Shown here: piece by piece, positions 18,590-27,501 of the stretch | Layout of the letters: the number at the start of each line of letters is the position of its first letter | Position numbering within the stretch: position 1 is the stretch's first letter | Source of the DNA: JAFGNV01 sp964612485 | GTDB lineage: Bacteria; Chloroflexota; Anaerolineae; 4572-78; J111 | Length of the DNA: 64,000 nt | Assembly (NCBI GenBank): GCA_964612485.1 | Contig: CAZTFF010000016.1 | Location: 1 to 64,000 of the forward strand | Direction: 5' to 3' | Notes under the pieces: generated by a model | What the model was told of the DNA's origin: nothing | Seen by the model: the letters and a program-made list of their open reading frames with translations, nothing else | Databases searched by the model: none | Position numbers and translations under genes: made by a program

Positions 18590-18863
18590 AACAACCTCCT
18601 TTTGCTATTTGATCCGGTCATGGAACAAACCGGCCTAACTTTTACAGTTTTCAACAAACAAAAAGAGCCATACCCCGTTTGGGCAGGCTCAATTTTTTTG
18701 ACACAGTGATTTGTATCCGGCCAGGCATAGCAAAACTATCCGTCCCCTACAAAGAGCGGAAAAACGTGTAAAATTATGAGAAACAAGTATGCCAGCCATG
18801 CTTCGCCTGAAAGAGATACATTTTTAAAGAACAAAATAATGGGTATTTTTTCTACCCAATTTT
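18590..18863 (-). promoter_or_regulatory. Long structured 5' leader of the dockerin-like gene
   Basis: From the predicted start near 18857 to the ribosome-binding site is about 260 bases. On the minus strand the leader holds a 5'-terminal hairpin GGGTA/TACCC (18841-18857), a GGATAGTTTTGCTATGCC hairpin around 18725-18745, a GAGCC/GGCTC hairpin followed by TTTTT (18664-18690), and a CCGGT/ACCGG hairpin (18614-18633) just before AGGAGG. The third is a potential attenuator. The conserved core of the c-di-GMP-I riboswitch was looked for and not found. Confidence 0.45.
18664..18698. terminator. Bidirectional terminator-like hairpin inside the leader
   Basis: GAGCC (18665-18669) pairs with GGCTC (18686-18690) and an inner ACCCC/GGG pairing is possible. 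T-runs follow on both strands (seven T on plus, five on minus). On the minus strand it lies between the predicted promoter and the start codon, where it could act as an attenuator. Confidence 0.5.
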
Positions 18864-18892
18864 ATCATAGCATAAAATAGTGCGCTTTTCAA
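18864..18892 (-). promoter_or_regulatory. Sigma-70-like promoter of the dockerin-like gene
   Basis: On the minus strand, TTGAAA (18887-18892), a 17-base spacer and TATGAT (18864-18869). It lies just downstream of the priA stop, so the gene has its own promoter and a leader of about 270 bases. Confidence 0.6.
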
Positions 18893-18939
18893 CACTACTT
18901 TGGAGCTAGTGCAACATCGAGGTTAGCCACTGCCTGATG

Positions 18940-21900
18940 TTACAAAAGCGTCACCGGGTCAATGTCAATGCGCCAGCCTTGCGGCAGGGGCAGCAGAGGC
19001 CGGAGTACGCCGGCAGGGTCTTGCGCCCGAAGTAAAATGTGCCAGCGATATTGGTTGCGCACCCGGCGCACGTAGCCGGGCGTGGGGCCAATCACTTCGA
19101 CGGCGGGCAGCCCCTGCCGTTCGATGTGCCGGCGCAGCCGGTCGGCCACAACTTGGGCGGCGGCAGCGCTGCGATCGGGGCCGGGGCCGCTGTAGAGCAG
19201 CAGGGCCAGCCGTTTGAAGGGGGGATAATTTTGCTCGCGGCGGAAGGCCAGTTCGGTGTGGTAGAAGCCTTCGTAATCGTGGTTGGCGGCGGCTTCAATG
19301 GCTACCTGGTCGGGATTGTAGGTTTGCACCACCACCCGCCCGCCCAACGGACTGCGCCCGGCCCGGCCCGCCACCTGCATCAGCAGTTGAAAACTGCGCT
19401 CGGCGGCGCGAAAATCGGGCAAATAGAGGGCGGTATCAGCAGAGATGACGCCCACCAGCGTGACCAGCGGCAGGTCCAATCCTTTGGCCACCATCTGGGT
19501 GCCGACCATCACGTTGGCCCGCCCTTCCATAAAATGATGCAAAAACACATCGTGGCTGCCCTTTTGGCGGGTGGTGTCCCAATCCCAACGGATGGTGTGA
19601 GCCTGGGGAAACATTTTTTGCACGGATTCTTCGACCCGCTGCGTGCCCAGCCCAAAGTAACGGATACGTTTGCTGCCGCAATCGGGGCAGGTTTCAACCG
19701 GGCGGGCGCGGTAGCCGCAGTAGTGGCACACCATCAACGCGCCGCTGGTGTGGTAAGTGAGTGTATTTTCGCAGCGCGGGCAATCCATCACATAGCCGCA
19801 ATCCCGGCAGATCACAAAACTGGCCGCGCCGCGCCGGTTGAGGAAAAGAATCACCTGTTCGCCGCGTTTGAGGCTTTGCTCCATGCCCTCCCGCAGCGAG
19901 CGGCTGAAAATGGTGCGATTGCCGGCTTTTAACTCCTCGCGCATATCGATAACTTCGACGTCGGGCAGGGGGAGGGCGACAAAATCCGACGACGGATGAC
20001 CGACGACCGGTGATTTTATTTGGCCTGTCCCGGCATTTTTGGTTTTCATTCGTTGGGCGAGGGCTTTTTGAACGGCCAGATGTTTGGTGTGAGCCAGAAT
20101 GCGGTTGGGTAGTTCCAGCAAGCGGTACTCGCCCCGTTCGGCGCGGCGATAGGTGACGACGTCGGGGGTGGCGCTGCCCAATATCACCAGCGCGTTATTC
20201 AAACGGCCCAGCTCGATGGCGGCCTCGCGGGCGTGGAAAACAGGCGGGCGGTCGCGCTGTTTGTAGGTGGGTTCGTGTTCTTCATCCACCACAATCAGGC
20301 CCAGATTTTTGATCGAGGCAAACAGGGCGGAGCGGGGGCCAACCACAATCGGCAGCTCGCCGGAACGAACCCGCTCCCAGGTATCATACCGCTCGCCGGG
20401 CGAAAGCGCCGAGTGCCACACCGCCACCCGCCCCGGAAATCGGGCCGAAACCCGCTCGACGGTTTGGGTAGCCAGGGTAATTTCCGGCACCAGCATGATC
20501 ACGCCCTGCCCGGCTTTGAGCGCGGCAGCCATGGCCCGCAAATAGATTTCAGTCTTACCGGAGCCGGTGACGCCGTGCAGCAAAATAGGGCGCTGATCTT
20601 CAAAACCCGGCTGCCACACCTGTTGGACGGCGTGCCACACCGCCTGCTGTTCGGGCGTGAGCCGGGGTGGTTTATCCAGCGTAAAACTGCGCCCGGCCAG
20701 CGGATCACGCCAGCGGCGGGCTTCATCCAGGCTGATGAGGTCAGCCTCGGCTAAATCGCGCAGAATTTTCAGGTTGGCGTCGGTTTGGGCGTACACCCAG
20801 CCAATCCAGACCGGGCCGTCCTCTTCGGCCAGCAGACGCAGCACATCGGCGTGTTTTTGCGCGCCGCGCAGTTGGATCACTGCTTCTGTTAAAGATTCGG
20901 TGGGCAGGGGGAGGGCGATGCGTTCCGGCTCCTCCAGCGAAACGAGCAGTCCTTTTTCAACCAGCGCGTTCAGGACAGCCGGCTCGACTTCCGTATCATC
21001 AAGCAGTTGCTGCTGGGGAACCGGATGATGCGCCTGGGCCAGGTAACGGAACGTTGTTTGCCCGTTTTGATCCAAATCCGGCACTTCGATTTTTTCCTGA
21101 TGGGGCGGCAGCGCCAGATAGGTTTCCGGGGGAATGATCTCAACCAATCCCTTTTCGGCCAGGCCGTGGGCCGGGCTTTTGGTGCAGCCGGCAGCGTTGA
21201 GCACATCGGCCAACGGCGGCAGCGGGTCATCCAGATCGGCCAGGTGGAGCAGAATCGTGGCCTGTTTAATTGAGCGCCCCAGGGTAGGCAGCACCGCCTC
21301 CACTTCATCCGGGGGGATGAGCAGTTCCACCATGCGGTCCACTTTGGGGCCAACGCGGGGTTTGCCTAAAATGGCCGTTTTTTGAGCCAGTCCCTCGTTG
21401 AGGAGGGTTTCGGCGGCTACAGCATCCACATCATCCAGCGCGGCGGCCCCGTGCCGGCGCAGGTAGGCCAGCAGAATTTGAGCCGGAGCGTTGGGCAGCG
21501 TAATTTGTTGGCGGGCAGCCGCAGTGGGTTTGAGTACCCATTCCGGCTTGCGCCCGGAACCGGGCGGTAGAAAATATTTCAGGCAGAGGGCCAGTGGGGC
21601 CAGCGTTTCCCGCGAGAGCCAGTAGGCCAGTTCAATTTGCGCCGCGGAAACCACCGGCTGGGGATCAAGAATATCGGCAATCGGGCGGGTGGTATCGACC
21701 GGAGCGGTATCGCTAAAGTTGATGATAATACCGGGCAGTTGCTGGGTGCGAAAGGGCACGGCCACCAGATGACCGATCTCCAGCCGGTCGGTGAGGTGGG
21801 CGGGGATGTGGTAGTGAAAGGTGACGGCCAGCGGGTTGGGATCGGGCGGCAAAGGAGTCTCATCAGCCTGATCCCCGGCGAATTCCGGCAGGGGGATATG

Positions 21901-21981
21901 GGCATCTTGCGGGGTTTCCACAAAACTGCGGCGGTCTCGTTTGATGATGGGGCGGTCTACAACAACTTCAGCATAGGTCAT
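18940..21981 (-). CDS. priA: Primosomal helicase PriA
   Basis: Restarts stalled replication forks. 1013 residues, longer than the about 730 of E. coli PriA. Visible parts are an N-terminal DNA-binding region with VAVPFRTQQLPGIII, Walker A GVTGSGKTEIYLRA, the DEEH box (VVDEEHEPTYKQ), a Cys-rich zinc domain (CRDCGYVMDCPRCENTL to CPDCGS) and helicase motifs V-VI. A long extra region lies between the N-terminal and helicase parts. A KSPVVGHPSSDF insert is encoded by a palindromic repeat at 19981-20017. It overlaps the upstream MEMO1-like gene by ATGA. Confidence 0.95.
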   Translation of the reverse strand: MTYAEVVVDRPIIKRDRRSFVETPQDAHIPLPEFAGDQADETPLPPDPNPLAVTFHYHIPAHLTDRLEIGHLVAVPFRTQQLPGIIINFSDTAPVDTTRPIADILDPQPVVSAAQIELAYWLSRETLAPLALCLKYFLPPGSGRKPEWVLKPTAAARQQITLPNAPAQILLAYLRRHGAAALDDVDAVAAETLLNEGLAQKTAILGKPRVGPKVDRMVELLIPPDEVEAVLPTLGRSIKQATILLHLADLDDPLPPLADVLNAAGCTKSPAHGLAEKGLVEIIPPETYLALPPHQEKIEVPDLDQNGQTTFRYLAQAHHPVPQQQLLDDTEVEPAVLNALVEKGLLVSLEEPERIALPLPTESLTEAVIQLRGAQKHADVLRLLAEEDGPVWIGWVYAQTDANLKILRDLAEADLISLDEARRWRDPLAGRSFTLDKPPRLTPEQQAVWHAVQQVWQPGFEDQRPILLHGVTGSGKTEIYLRAMAAALKAGQGVIMLVPEITLATQTVERVSARFPGRVAVWHSALSPGERYDTWERVRSGELPIVVGPRSALFASIKNLGLIVVDEEHEPTYKQRDRPPVFHAREAAIELGRLNNALVILGSATPDVVTYRRAERGEYRLLELPNRILAHTKHLAVQKALAQRMKTKNAGTGQIKSPVVGHPSSDFVALPLPDVEVIDMREELKAGNRTIFSRSLREGMEQSLKRGEQVILFLNRRGAASFVICRDCGYVMDCPRCENTLTYHTSGALMVCHYCGYRARPVETCPDCGSKRIRYFGLGTQRVEESVQKMFPQAHTIRWDWDTTRQKGSHDVFLHHFMEGRANVMVGTQMVAKGLDLPLVTLVGVISADTALYLPDFRAAERSFQLLMQVAGRAGRSPLGGRVVVQTYNPDQVAIEAAANHDYEGFYHTELAFRREQNYPPFKRLALLLYSGPGPDRSAAAAQVVADRLRRHIERQGLPAVEVIGPTPGYVRRVRNQYRWHILLRAQDPAGVLRPLLPLPQGWRIDIDPVTLL
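19981..20017. repeat. Palindromic GACGAC repeat carried in frame inside priA
   Basis: The 37-base stretch is bounded by AAAATC (19981-19986) and GATTTT (20012-20017), a perfect terminal inverted repeat, around GACGACGGATGACCGACGACC units. It encodes KSPVVGHPSSDF in PriA. The core matches the intergenic repeat at 15108-15139 except for C/T changes. Confidence 0.55.
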
Positions 21982-22823
21982 GATTTGCTGAATGCCACCG
22001 CCGCGTATCCCACCACCCGGCTTTTATCGGGATGAATGTCGGCGCTGGTGGCGTATTTAATGAGGGTAGCCCGATTCGCGCCCAGGGCAGTGGCGGTATG
22101 AATGACAACGGCTACGGGACCGGCTCCACAGGCCAGCGGTTCGCCCTGGTTTCGGCCCGTCTCGGCGCGACCGGCCAGGCTGTCGCCGTCCAGAGCCAGC
22201 ATCAACTGGAGGGTATCGTGATCCAATTGGCGGGCGGTGTCATCGTCAAAAAAGTGGCTCAAATCGCTGCTGGCCACCAGCAAGACGGGGCCAAATGGGT
22301 TGGATTGAATGACATCGGCCAGCGCCTGGGCCAGTTGGCGGCACGTTGAGGGGGTTTGGCTGCCCATCATCAGCGGGATCAGGCTAAAGTCTTTGAGCCT
22401 CATCTGTAAAAAAGGTAGTTCGATTTCCAGAGCGTGTTCCCGGTCGACGGGCAGGTAGTGAAGGGGCAGTTCATTTTCCAACGCCTGTAAAAAATCGCGG
22501 TTAACCGGAATATCGCCCAACGGCGTCAGCCAGGCGTCTGCATCGGGGGTAGCCAGTTGGCCAAAGGCCGCGCCGCGATGGTCGGGGCCGATGAGGATTA
22601 CATTATCATACGATTTATTTAACTGGCCGAATCCCGCTCCGGCCACGTGACCGCTGAAACGATGCCCGGCGTGCGGCGCAACCAGGCCCACGATGTCGCC
22701 CAATTCCAGATCGGTGGGCGCGGCATCAAGATAGCGCTGCACAGATTCTTCCAACTGCGAAGCTGCCGCACTGTACCACATCCCATCGGCAAATTGGGGC
22801 TGCCGAACGCGTAAGTCTGACAT
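21978..22823 (-). CDS. MEMO1 family protein (AmmeMemoRadiSam system protein B type)
   Basis: 281 residues. The N-terminus VRQPQFADGMWYSA, then VGLVAPHAGHRFSGHVAGAGF, VILIGPDHRG, EHALEIELPFLQ and LLVASSDLSHF are the conserved His/Asp/Cys-region motifs of the Memo/AmmeMemoRadiSam B family, related to extradiol dioxygenases. The usual partners AmmeA and the radical SAM protein are not in this window. GGGAGG precedes the ATG, and the stop overlaps the priA start by 4 bases. The biochemical role of bacterial members is not settled. Confidence 0.88.
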   Translation of the reverse strand: MSDLRVRQPQFADGMWYSAAASQLEESVQRYLDAAPTDLELGDIVGLVAPHAGHRFSGHVAGAGFGQLNKSYDNVILIGPDHRGAAFGQLATPDADAWLTPLGDIPVNRDFLQALENELPLHYLPVDREHALEIELPFLQMRLKDFSLIPLMMGSQTPSTCRQLAQALADVIQSNPFGPVLLVASSDLSHFFDDDTARQLDHDTLQLMLALDGDSLAGRAETGRNQGEPLACGAGPVAVVIHTATALGANRATLIKYATSADIHPDKSRVVGYAAVAFSKS

Positions 22824-22852
22824 GGTTTACCTCCCTAAATTTCGCACAACAT

Positions 22853-23623
22853 TTAGAACGTTTGGTTGACCCAATACGTAATGGACAGCGTTACCCCGCC
22901 GGACAGCAGCACAACGGCCAGCACCGGCACCCACCAGCGTTTCAGCAGCGAAACGGTGTCTACCACGCGGGCATCGTAGGTAAAACGATGGGCCACTTCA
23001 TAGCGCGGAGCCAGCCCATAGCCCAACAGGAACCCGGCGATCAAGCCGCCAATGTGGGCATTATTGTCGATGCCGGAGGCGGTAAAGCCCAGCACCAGGT
23101 TGATGACAATAATGATCACCGTGTTCATCATCCGCTGCTGGCCGAAACTGCCAAAAGTTTCCCGGTGCAGCAGGAAAAAGGCCAAGTTCATGCCGATCAC
23201 CCCAAAAATAGCGCCGGACGCGCCCGCCGACAACACCTGCGGCCCGCGCAAGGCAAAGCTGGCTAAACTGCCAAACAGTCCGGAGAGAATATAAATGGTG
23301 ATAAACCGGTCCGGCCCGTAGAGGCGTTCCATTTCCAGGCCAAAAATGAACAAGGCGTAGGCGTTAAAGAGCAGGTGCATCAGGCCAATGTGCAAAAACA
23401 TCGAGGTGAACAACCGCCAGGTTTCGCCCCGCATAATCAATATCCCTACATTGGCCCCAAAAGTGATCAAAACTTCTGTGGATTGAGAACCGCCGGCCAG
23501 AGTCATGGCGATAAAAACAATAATGATAAGTCCCAGCAAAATATAGGTAAAAAAAGGCTTGTGCAAAGGCAGGGGCAAACTTGTGGATTGGGGAGTGGGT
23601 TCAACATCAGAATAATGGGTCAT
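22853..23623 (-). CDS. Rhomboid family intramembrane serine protease
   Basis: 256 residues with six or seven membrane segments. The catalytic Ser136 is in GASGAIFG and His190 in HIGGLIAGFLLGY. His83 and Asn87 in HLLFNAY form the oxyanion region, and the L1-loop-like region before it contains WRLFTSMFLH. The N-terminal 25 residues are a cytoplasmic Pro/Ser tail. It cleaves transmembrane proteins within the bilayer; the substrate is unknown. It has its own promoter and lies 29 bases upstream of the MEMO1-like gene, so it probably leads that operon. Confidence 0.94.
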   Translation of the reverse strand: MTHYSDVEPTPQSTSLPLPLHKPFFTYILLGLIIIVFIAMTLAGGSQSTEVLITFGANVGILIMRGETWRLFTSMFLHIGLMHLLFNAYALFIFGLEMERLYGPDRFITIYILSGLFGSLASFALRGPQVLSAGASGAIFGVIGMNLAFFLLHRETFGSFGQQRMMNTVIIIVINLVLGFTASGIDNNAHIGGLIAGFLLGYGLAPRYEVAHRFTYDARVVDTVSLLKRWWVPVLAVVLLSGGVTLSITYWVNQTF

Positions 23624-23653
23624 GGCGTCACCAAATGTGTAAGATTTAAAGAT

Positions 23654-23681
23654 ATCATACTGATTATGCCCCAGCCATCAA
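23654..23681 (-). promoter_or_regulatory. Possible promoter of the rhomboid gene
   Basis: On the minus strand, TTGATG (23676-23681), a 16-base spacer and TATGAT (23654-23659), 30 bases before the ATG at 23623. The -35 overlaps the end of the upstream gene. Confidence 0.45.
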
Positions 23682-24925
23682 CTTACGGCAAACAAAATGT
23701 TGGCGGTGAGGGTAAACAGCATCACCGCCACCGAGAGCGCCAGCAGCGGCAGCAGCACCAACAGCGGGTGGAGAAAACCCAGCCCCAGGGCGAGAAACGT
23801 GGTTGCACCTAACACCCACGCCAGCCCGGCCAGCGATTGCCGCCGGCAGCCGGGAGATACTTTGAAGGTGCCGCTCACCGGGACGAGCATCATCACGCTC
23901 CAGGGCAGCGTGGCCAGGGTGAAGGCGCTGCCCACCAGCGGCCAGAGAAGCAAACCCAATCCCCCAATAATCAGGCACGCCGCCACCCAATTGGTGGCCT
24001 TAAGCTCATCCTCCGACAAAACCAGCTGGCCAAATTTATCAAATCGCAGCAGCAGGTTGAACAACGCCTCGCCGGTCCACGACAGAAAGACAAATATCTG
24101 GTAGACGGCCCACACCGGCACGTACAACGGCAGCAAAATGGGCATAGAGCAGGTGAGTGAACGAAACGTGCCCATGGCCAGGGCCAGCCCGCCTACGGCC
24201 ACAAGCTGCTCATCAGAGGTAAGCCGCGACATAAAAAAGAAGTAAGGCAGCAGCAAACGGTAAATCCAATGGCGCGATTTAAGCGTTTCCACCAAACCGG
24301 CTCTGGCCCAGCCGTTGGTGGGGTCCAGCCGCAGGGCCTCACGGAAATGGGTCATTGCGCTTTCCCGGTCGCCCTGTTCCAGCAAAAACCAGGCTTGATT
24401 GGCGTGGGTAGTGCTGTTTTCCGGGTCTTTGGCCAGGGCGATGTCCAGGGCTTCGCCGGCTTCAGCCGGGCGATCCAGTTTGATGAGGGCAATGGCCCGG
24501 ATGTTGATGCAGCTTACATTTTCCGGCTCCAAGGCCAGCCCCTGCCGGGCCGCTTCCAGCGCCTTGCGCCAGTGACGCTCTTTCAGATGAAGATCGGCCA
24601 GCAGGGCGAAAAAATAGGCCTGCTGCGAATCGAGCCGGATGGCCTCTTGAATGGCTTTACGCGCATCTTCGGCGCGTTTTTGAGTGGAGAGAATACGGGC
24701 CAGGGTGTAATGGGCTTCGGCCATATCCGGGGCCAGGTGGATGGCTTTGCGGGCCTCGCGCAGCGCGCCGCTGGTTTTTCCCTGAGCGTTGAGCGCCAGC
24801 GCCAGCAGTCGGTGCACACCCGCGTTTTGGGGATCGGTAGACAGCGCGCGCCACAATTCCTTTTCGGCCAGATCGTATTTGGCTTGCTGGTACAAGATAA
24901 CGGCGCGTTGAATGGACTGGTTCAT
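23678..24925 (-). CDS. TPR-repeat membrane protein
   Basis: 415 residues. The first about 220 residues are TPR units (for example AKYDLAEKELWRALSTDPQN, EAHYTLARILSTQKRAEDAR, GDRESAMTHFREALRLDPTN). The C-terminal half has about four to six membrane segments. I start at the ATG at 24925 (MNQSIQRAVILYQQ), which overlaps the stop of the upstream AAA+ gene by one base (TGATG). The tight coupling suggests that the TPR part docks with the AAA+ partner at the membrane. Specific function unknown. Confidence 0.82.
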   Translation of the reverse strand: MNQSIQRAVILYQQAKYDLAEKELWRALSTDPQNAGVHRLLALALNAQGKTSGALREARKAIHLAPDMAEAHYTLARILSTQKRAEDARKAIQEAIRLDSQQAYFFALLADLHLKERHWRKALEAARQGLALEPENVSCINIRAIALIKLDRPAEAGEALDIALAKDPENSTTHANQAWFLLEQGDRESAMTHFREALRLDPTNGWARAGLVETLKSRHWIYRLLLPYFFFMSRLTSDEQLVAVGGLALAMGTFRSLTCSMPILLPLYVPVWAVYQIFVFLSWTGEALFNLLLRFDKFGQLVLSEDELKATNWVAACLIIGGLGLLLWPLVGSAFTLATLPWSVMMLVPVSGTFKVSPGCRRQSLAGLAWVLGATTFLALGLGFLHPLLVLLPLLALSVAVMLFTLTANILFAVS

Positions 24926-26328
24926 CAGATTTTTAGATATTTCAAAATATCGTCGTAAATGCCGCCTTGATTGGCGTAGATGGCATAATTTTTGGCGGTG
25001 GCAAACCACTCTTTGGTAGAGGGTTTGACCTGTTTGAGCGCGTGTTGCAAATCTTTGGTTTTGATGGGGGTGGGAACACCCTGTTTCATCGCCTCGCTCA
25101 ATTTGGCCTCCACCGCCAGATCAACCACCGCTTTCAAATCTGCCCCGGAAAAATCTTTGCTTTTTTTGGCAATGTAGCTGTGGTCAATGTCCTGGGCGGG
25201 CTTGCCTTTGAGCATAATCCGCAAAATCGCGGCGCGGGCGGCCTGGTCGGGCGGGGGCACAAAAATAATGCGATCAAAGCGGCCGGGGCGGCGGAAGGCG
25301 CTGTCCAGATGCCAGGGAGCGTTGGTTGCGCCCAAGATCAACACGCCTTCATTGGAGGCCTTTACCCCATCCAATTCCGATAAAAACTGGTTGATGATGT
25401 GCCGCCCGGCGCTGTGGCGCATATCGGTGCGGCTGGCGCCCAGCGCATCCACCTCATCAAAAAAGAGCACGCAGGGCGTGTGGCGGCGGGCCTGCTCAAA
25501 AATCTCGTGCAGGTTGCGCTCGCTGTTGCCCAGCCACATATCCAGTACATCGTTGATGCCCACGGCAATGAATTTTGCGTTCACCTGGCCGGCGGTAGCC
25601 CGGGCCAGGTGGGTTTTGCCGCAGCCGGGCGGGCCGTACATCAAAATACCGCCGCCAATGCTTTTGCCGTAAGCCCGGTAAATTTCCGGATGAGTGAGAG
25701 GATGGATGATCTTCATCCGAATATCTTCTTTGACACCGTCCATACCGCCTACATCGTCAAAGTTGATCTGTGGACGCTCCATCTCCAAATTATCAGCCTT
25801 ATCTTCGGCATCATCCGCCGCCAGCCGAATACGACCTTCAGCGACCGTACCCGTATTGTCCTCACTTTCCAATCCCTCGTTTTCCGGGTGCGTGTAGGCC
25901 AGATGATTGCTGTGGGGCTGAAAATTCAATTGCTCGGCCAGGGCCGGATCCGCCGAGTTGGGATCGGCGTCCAGGGCTTTGGCGTATTCGCCCCGCGCCC
26001 GTGGCAGATCATCGTTTTGCAGCAGCAGCCGGGCGTGGAGCAGGTACGCCTCCGACGGGATAATGTCGGGGCTGTTCTGGATAAGGTTTTGAATGACCGG
26101 CAAGGCGTCTGCCGTTTTTTCTTGAGCAAACAGGCTTTTGGCCAGGCCCAATTGGGCCACCTGGTGTTGCGGGGCCAGCGAGGCAGCCGTTCGGTACTCG
26201 GCTTCCGCCTGGGCGGGATAACCGTAACTCAGCAGGGTATCGGCCAAATGCAGCCGCAGGGGAACATTATCCGGCGAAACACTGAGCGCCTCGCGCAGGG
26301 AGCGAATAATTTCACCACCATTTGCCAT
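24925..26328 (-). CDS. AAA+ ATPase with N-terminal TPR repeats
   Basis: 467 residues. Three to four TPR units (about 1-130) and an acidic linker (about 150-185) precede one classic-clade AAA module: NFDDVGGMDGVKEDI, Walker A GPPGCGKT, pore-loop-like region before WLGNSE, Walker B LFFDEVDA, sensor 1 GATN and arginine-finger region FRRPGRFDR. This is the Cdc48/FtsH/Vps4 AAA type but with no protease domain. I start at the third start-like codon (ATG 26328) because GAGGAG (26335-26340) is 6 bases away. It lies directly downstream of gmk and is coupled to a TPR membrane protein. The TPRs probably recruit a substrate; function unknown. Confidence 0.85.
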   Translation of the reverse strand: MANGGEIIRSLREALSVSPDNVPLRLHLADTLLSYGYPAQAEAEYRTAASLAPQHQVAQLGLAKSLFAQEKTADALPVIQNLIQNSPDIIPSEAYLLHARLLLQNDDLPRARGEYAKALDADPNSADPALAEQLNFQPHSNHLAYTHPENEGLESEDNTGTVAEGRIRLAADDAEDKADNLEMERPQINFDDVGGMDGVKEDIRMKIIHPLTHPEIYRAYGKSIGGGILMYGPPGCGKTHLARATAGQVNAKFIAVGINDVLDMWLGNSERNLHEIFEQARRHTPCVLFFDEVDALGASRTDMRHSAGRHIINQFLSELDGVKASNEGVLILGATNAPWHLDSAFRRPGRFDRIIFVPPPDQAARAAILRIMLKGKPAQDIDHSYIAKKSKDFSGADLKAVVDLAVEAKLSEAMKQGVPTPIKTKDLQHALKQVKPSTKEWFATAKNYAIYANQGGIYDDILKYLKI

Positions 26329-26339
26329 CATCAACTCCT

Positions 26340-26963
26340 CTACAAATCAATTTCTCGCTGCTCAACCCGGCACTTTTCAGCTTTGATGATCGATACAATT
26401 CTATCGCACGTTTCGCCCAGTTGGCCCTCGGCGTTGACCACCACGTAATCAAACAAATCCAGCCGTTTGGCTTCTTCGCGGGCGGTGGCAATGCGGATTT
26501 TGAGCTGGTCTTCGGGATCGGATTTGCGCTGGCGCAGTCGCCGCACCAGGGCCTCTTCCGATTCGGCGGTGAGGTAAATGAAAACGGCTTCCGGGATCAA
26601 CCGCCGGATAGTGGCCGCGCCCTGTACATCGATGCGCATGATCACGTCTTTGCCGCTGGCCAGGGCCTGGCGGACCTGCTGTTTGGGAATGCCTTTGTAA
26701 TCGCCATACACTACGGCGTATTCCAGCAACGCGTCGTTGTCGATCATATCGGCAAATTCACTTTTGGAGACAAAAAAATAGTCCACCCCATCCACTTCGC
26801 CTTCGCGGATCGGGCGGGTGGTGGCGGTGACCACAAAATGGAAAGGATAATTGGATGTTTTCAGGCAATTGATGGTCACATCCTTGCCCACACCCGACGG
26901 GCCGGAAATAACGATCAACAGGGGATTTTCCTGACGATCATAAGGATCGATACGATAGCTCAA
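26340..26963 (-). CDS. gmk: Guanylate kinase
   Basis: Phosphorylates GMP to GDP. P-loop GPSGVGKD, then the GMP-binding region TTRPIREGEVDGVDYFFVS and the lid region RLRQRKSD. 207 residues from the TTG at 26963. AGGAGG (26973-26978) lies 9 bases before that TTG but directly abuts the in-frame GTG at 26972, which would leave no spacer. Length is normal either way. It is the first gene of a gmk-AAA-TPR operon; the AAA gene's ribosome-binding site overlaps its stop codon. Confidence 0.95.
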   Translation of the reverse strand: MSYRIDPYDRQENPLLIVISGPSGVGKDVTINCLKTSNYPFHFVVTATTRPIREGEVDGVDYFFVSKSEFADMIDNDALLEYAVVYGDYKGIPKQQVRQALASGKDVIMRIDVQGAATIRRLIPEAVFIYLTAESEEALVRRLRQRKSDPEDQLKIRIATAREEAKRLDLFDYVVVNAEGQLGETCDRIVSIIKAEKCRVEQREIDL

Positions 26964-27005
26964 GAGACTCACCTCCTGTTTTTACGTGCCGGGCATCAAA
27001 AAATT

Positions 27006-27034
27006 TTGATTTGCCCCGCTGATAAGAGTATAAT
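27006..27034 (+). promoter_or_regulatory. Sigma-70-like promoter of the FmdB-like gene
   Basis: TTGATT (27006-27011), a 17-base spacer and TATAAT (27029-27034). Transcription would start near 27041, 44 bases before the ATG at 27085. Confidence 0.65.
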
Positions 27035-27084
27035 ACACCAACTAAAGACGCAAGTAAATTTGTTGTTGATTAAAGAGGTGCAGG

Positions 27085-27480
27085 ATGCCAATTTACGAGT
27101 ATGGCTGCTACGATTGCCACAAACGCGTGAACGTATTTTTTCGAAGTTTTGCCGATGTGGAAAGCAAAGAGGCCCATTGTCCTCGCTGCGGCGGCACCAA
27201 CCTGAAACGGCTGGTGTCTAAAGTGGCGTTTGTCCGCTCTGAAGAAAGCCGGCTGGAAAACCTGGCCGATCCCAGCAGCCTCTCCGGGCTGGACGAGGAG
27301 GATCCCAAATCCATTGGCCGCTGGATGCGAAAAATGAGCAACGAGATGGGCGAAGATTTGGGGGATGATTTTGACGAGGTAGTAGACCGCCTGGAAGCGG
27401 GCGAAGACCCCGAATCGATTGAAAAATCAATGCCGGAGCTGGGCGGCGGCGGCGCAAGTGATGATTGGTTTGATGACTGA
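27085..27480 (+). CDS. FmdB-family zinc-ribbon protein
   Basis: 131 residues. The N-terminus MPIYEYGCYDCHKRVNVFF with CPRCGG about 28 residues later is the CxxC..CxxC zinc ribbon of the FmdB family, often a putative regulatory protein. The C-terminal 70 residues are very acidic and end in a Gly-rich stretch and DDWFDD; Chloroflexota members often have such a tail (from memory). GAGGTG precedes the ATG. The gene is monocistronic and is followed by a hairpin terminator and a palindromic repeat. Confidence 0.9.
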   Translation: MPIYEYGCYDCHKRVNVFFRSFADVESKEAHCPRCGGTNLKRLVSKVAFVRSEESRLENLADPSSLSGLDEEDPKSIGRWMRKMSNEMGEDLGDDFDEVVDRLEAGEDPESIEKSMPELGGGGASDDWFDD

Positions 27481-27501
27481 ATTAATTATAAATTGTATCT
27501 A

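Noticed and set aside
18590..18860. c-di-GMP-I riboswitch in the dockerin-like gene leader
   Set aside because: The conserved aptamer core (GCAAACC and GACGCAAAGCC blocks) is not found; the leader is reported only as structured.
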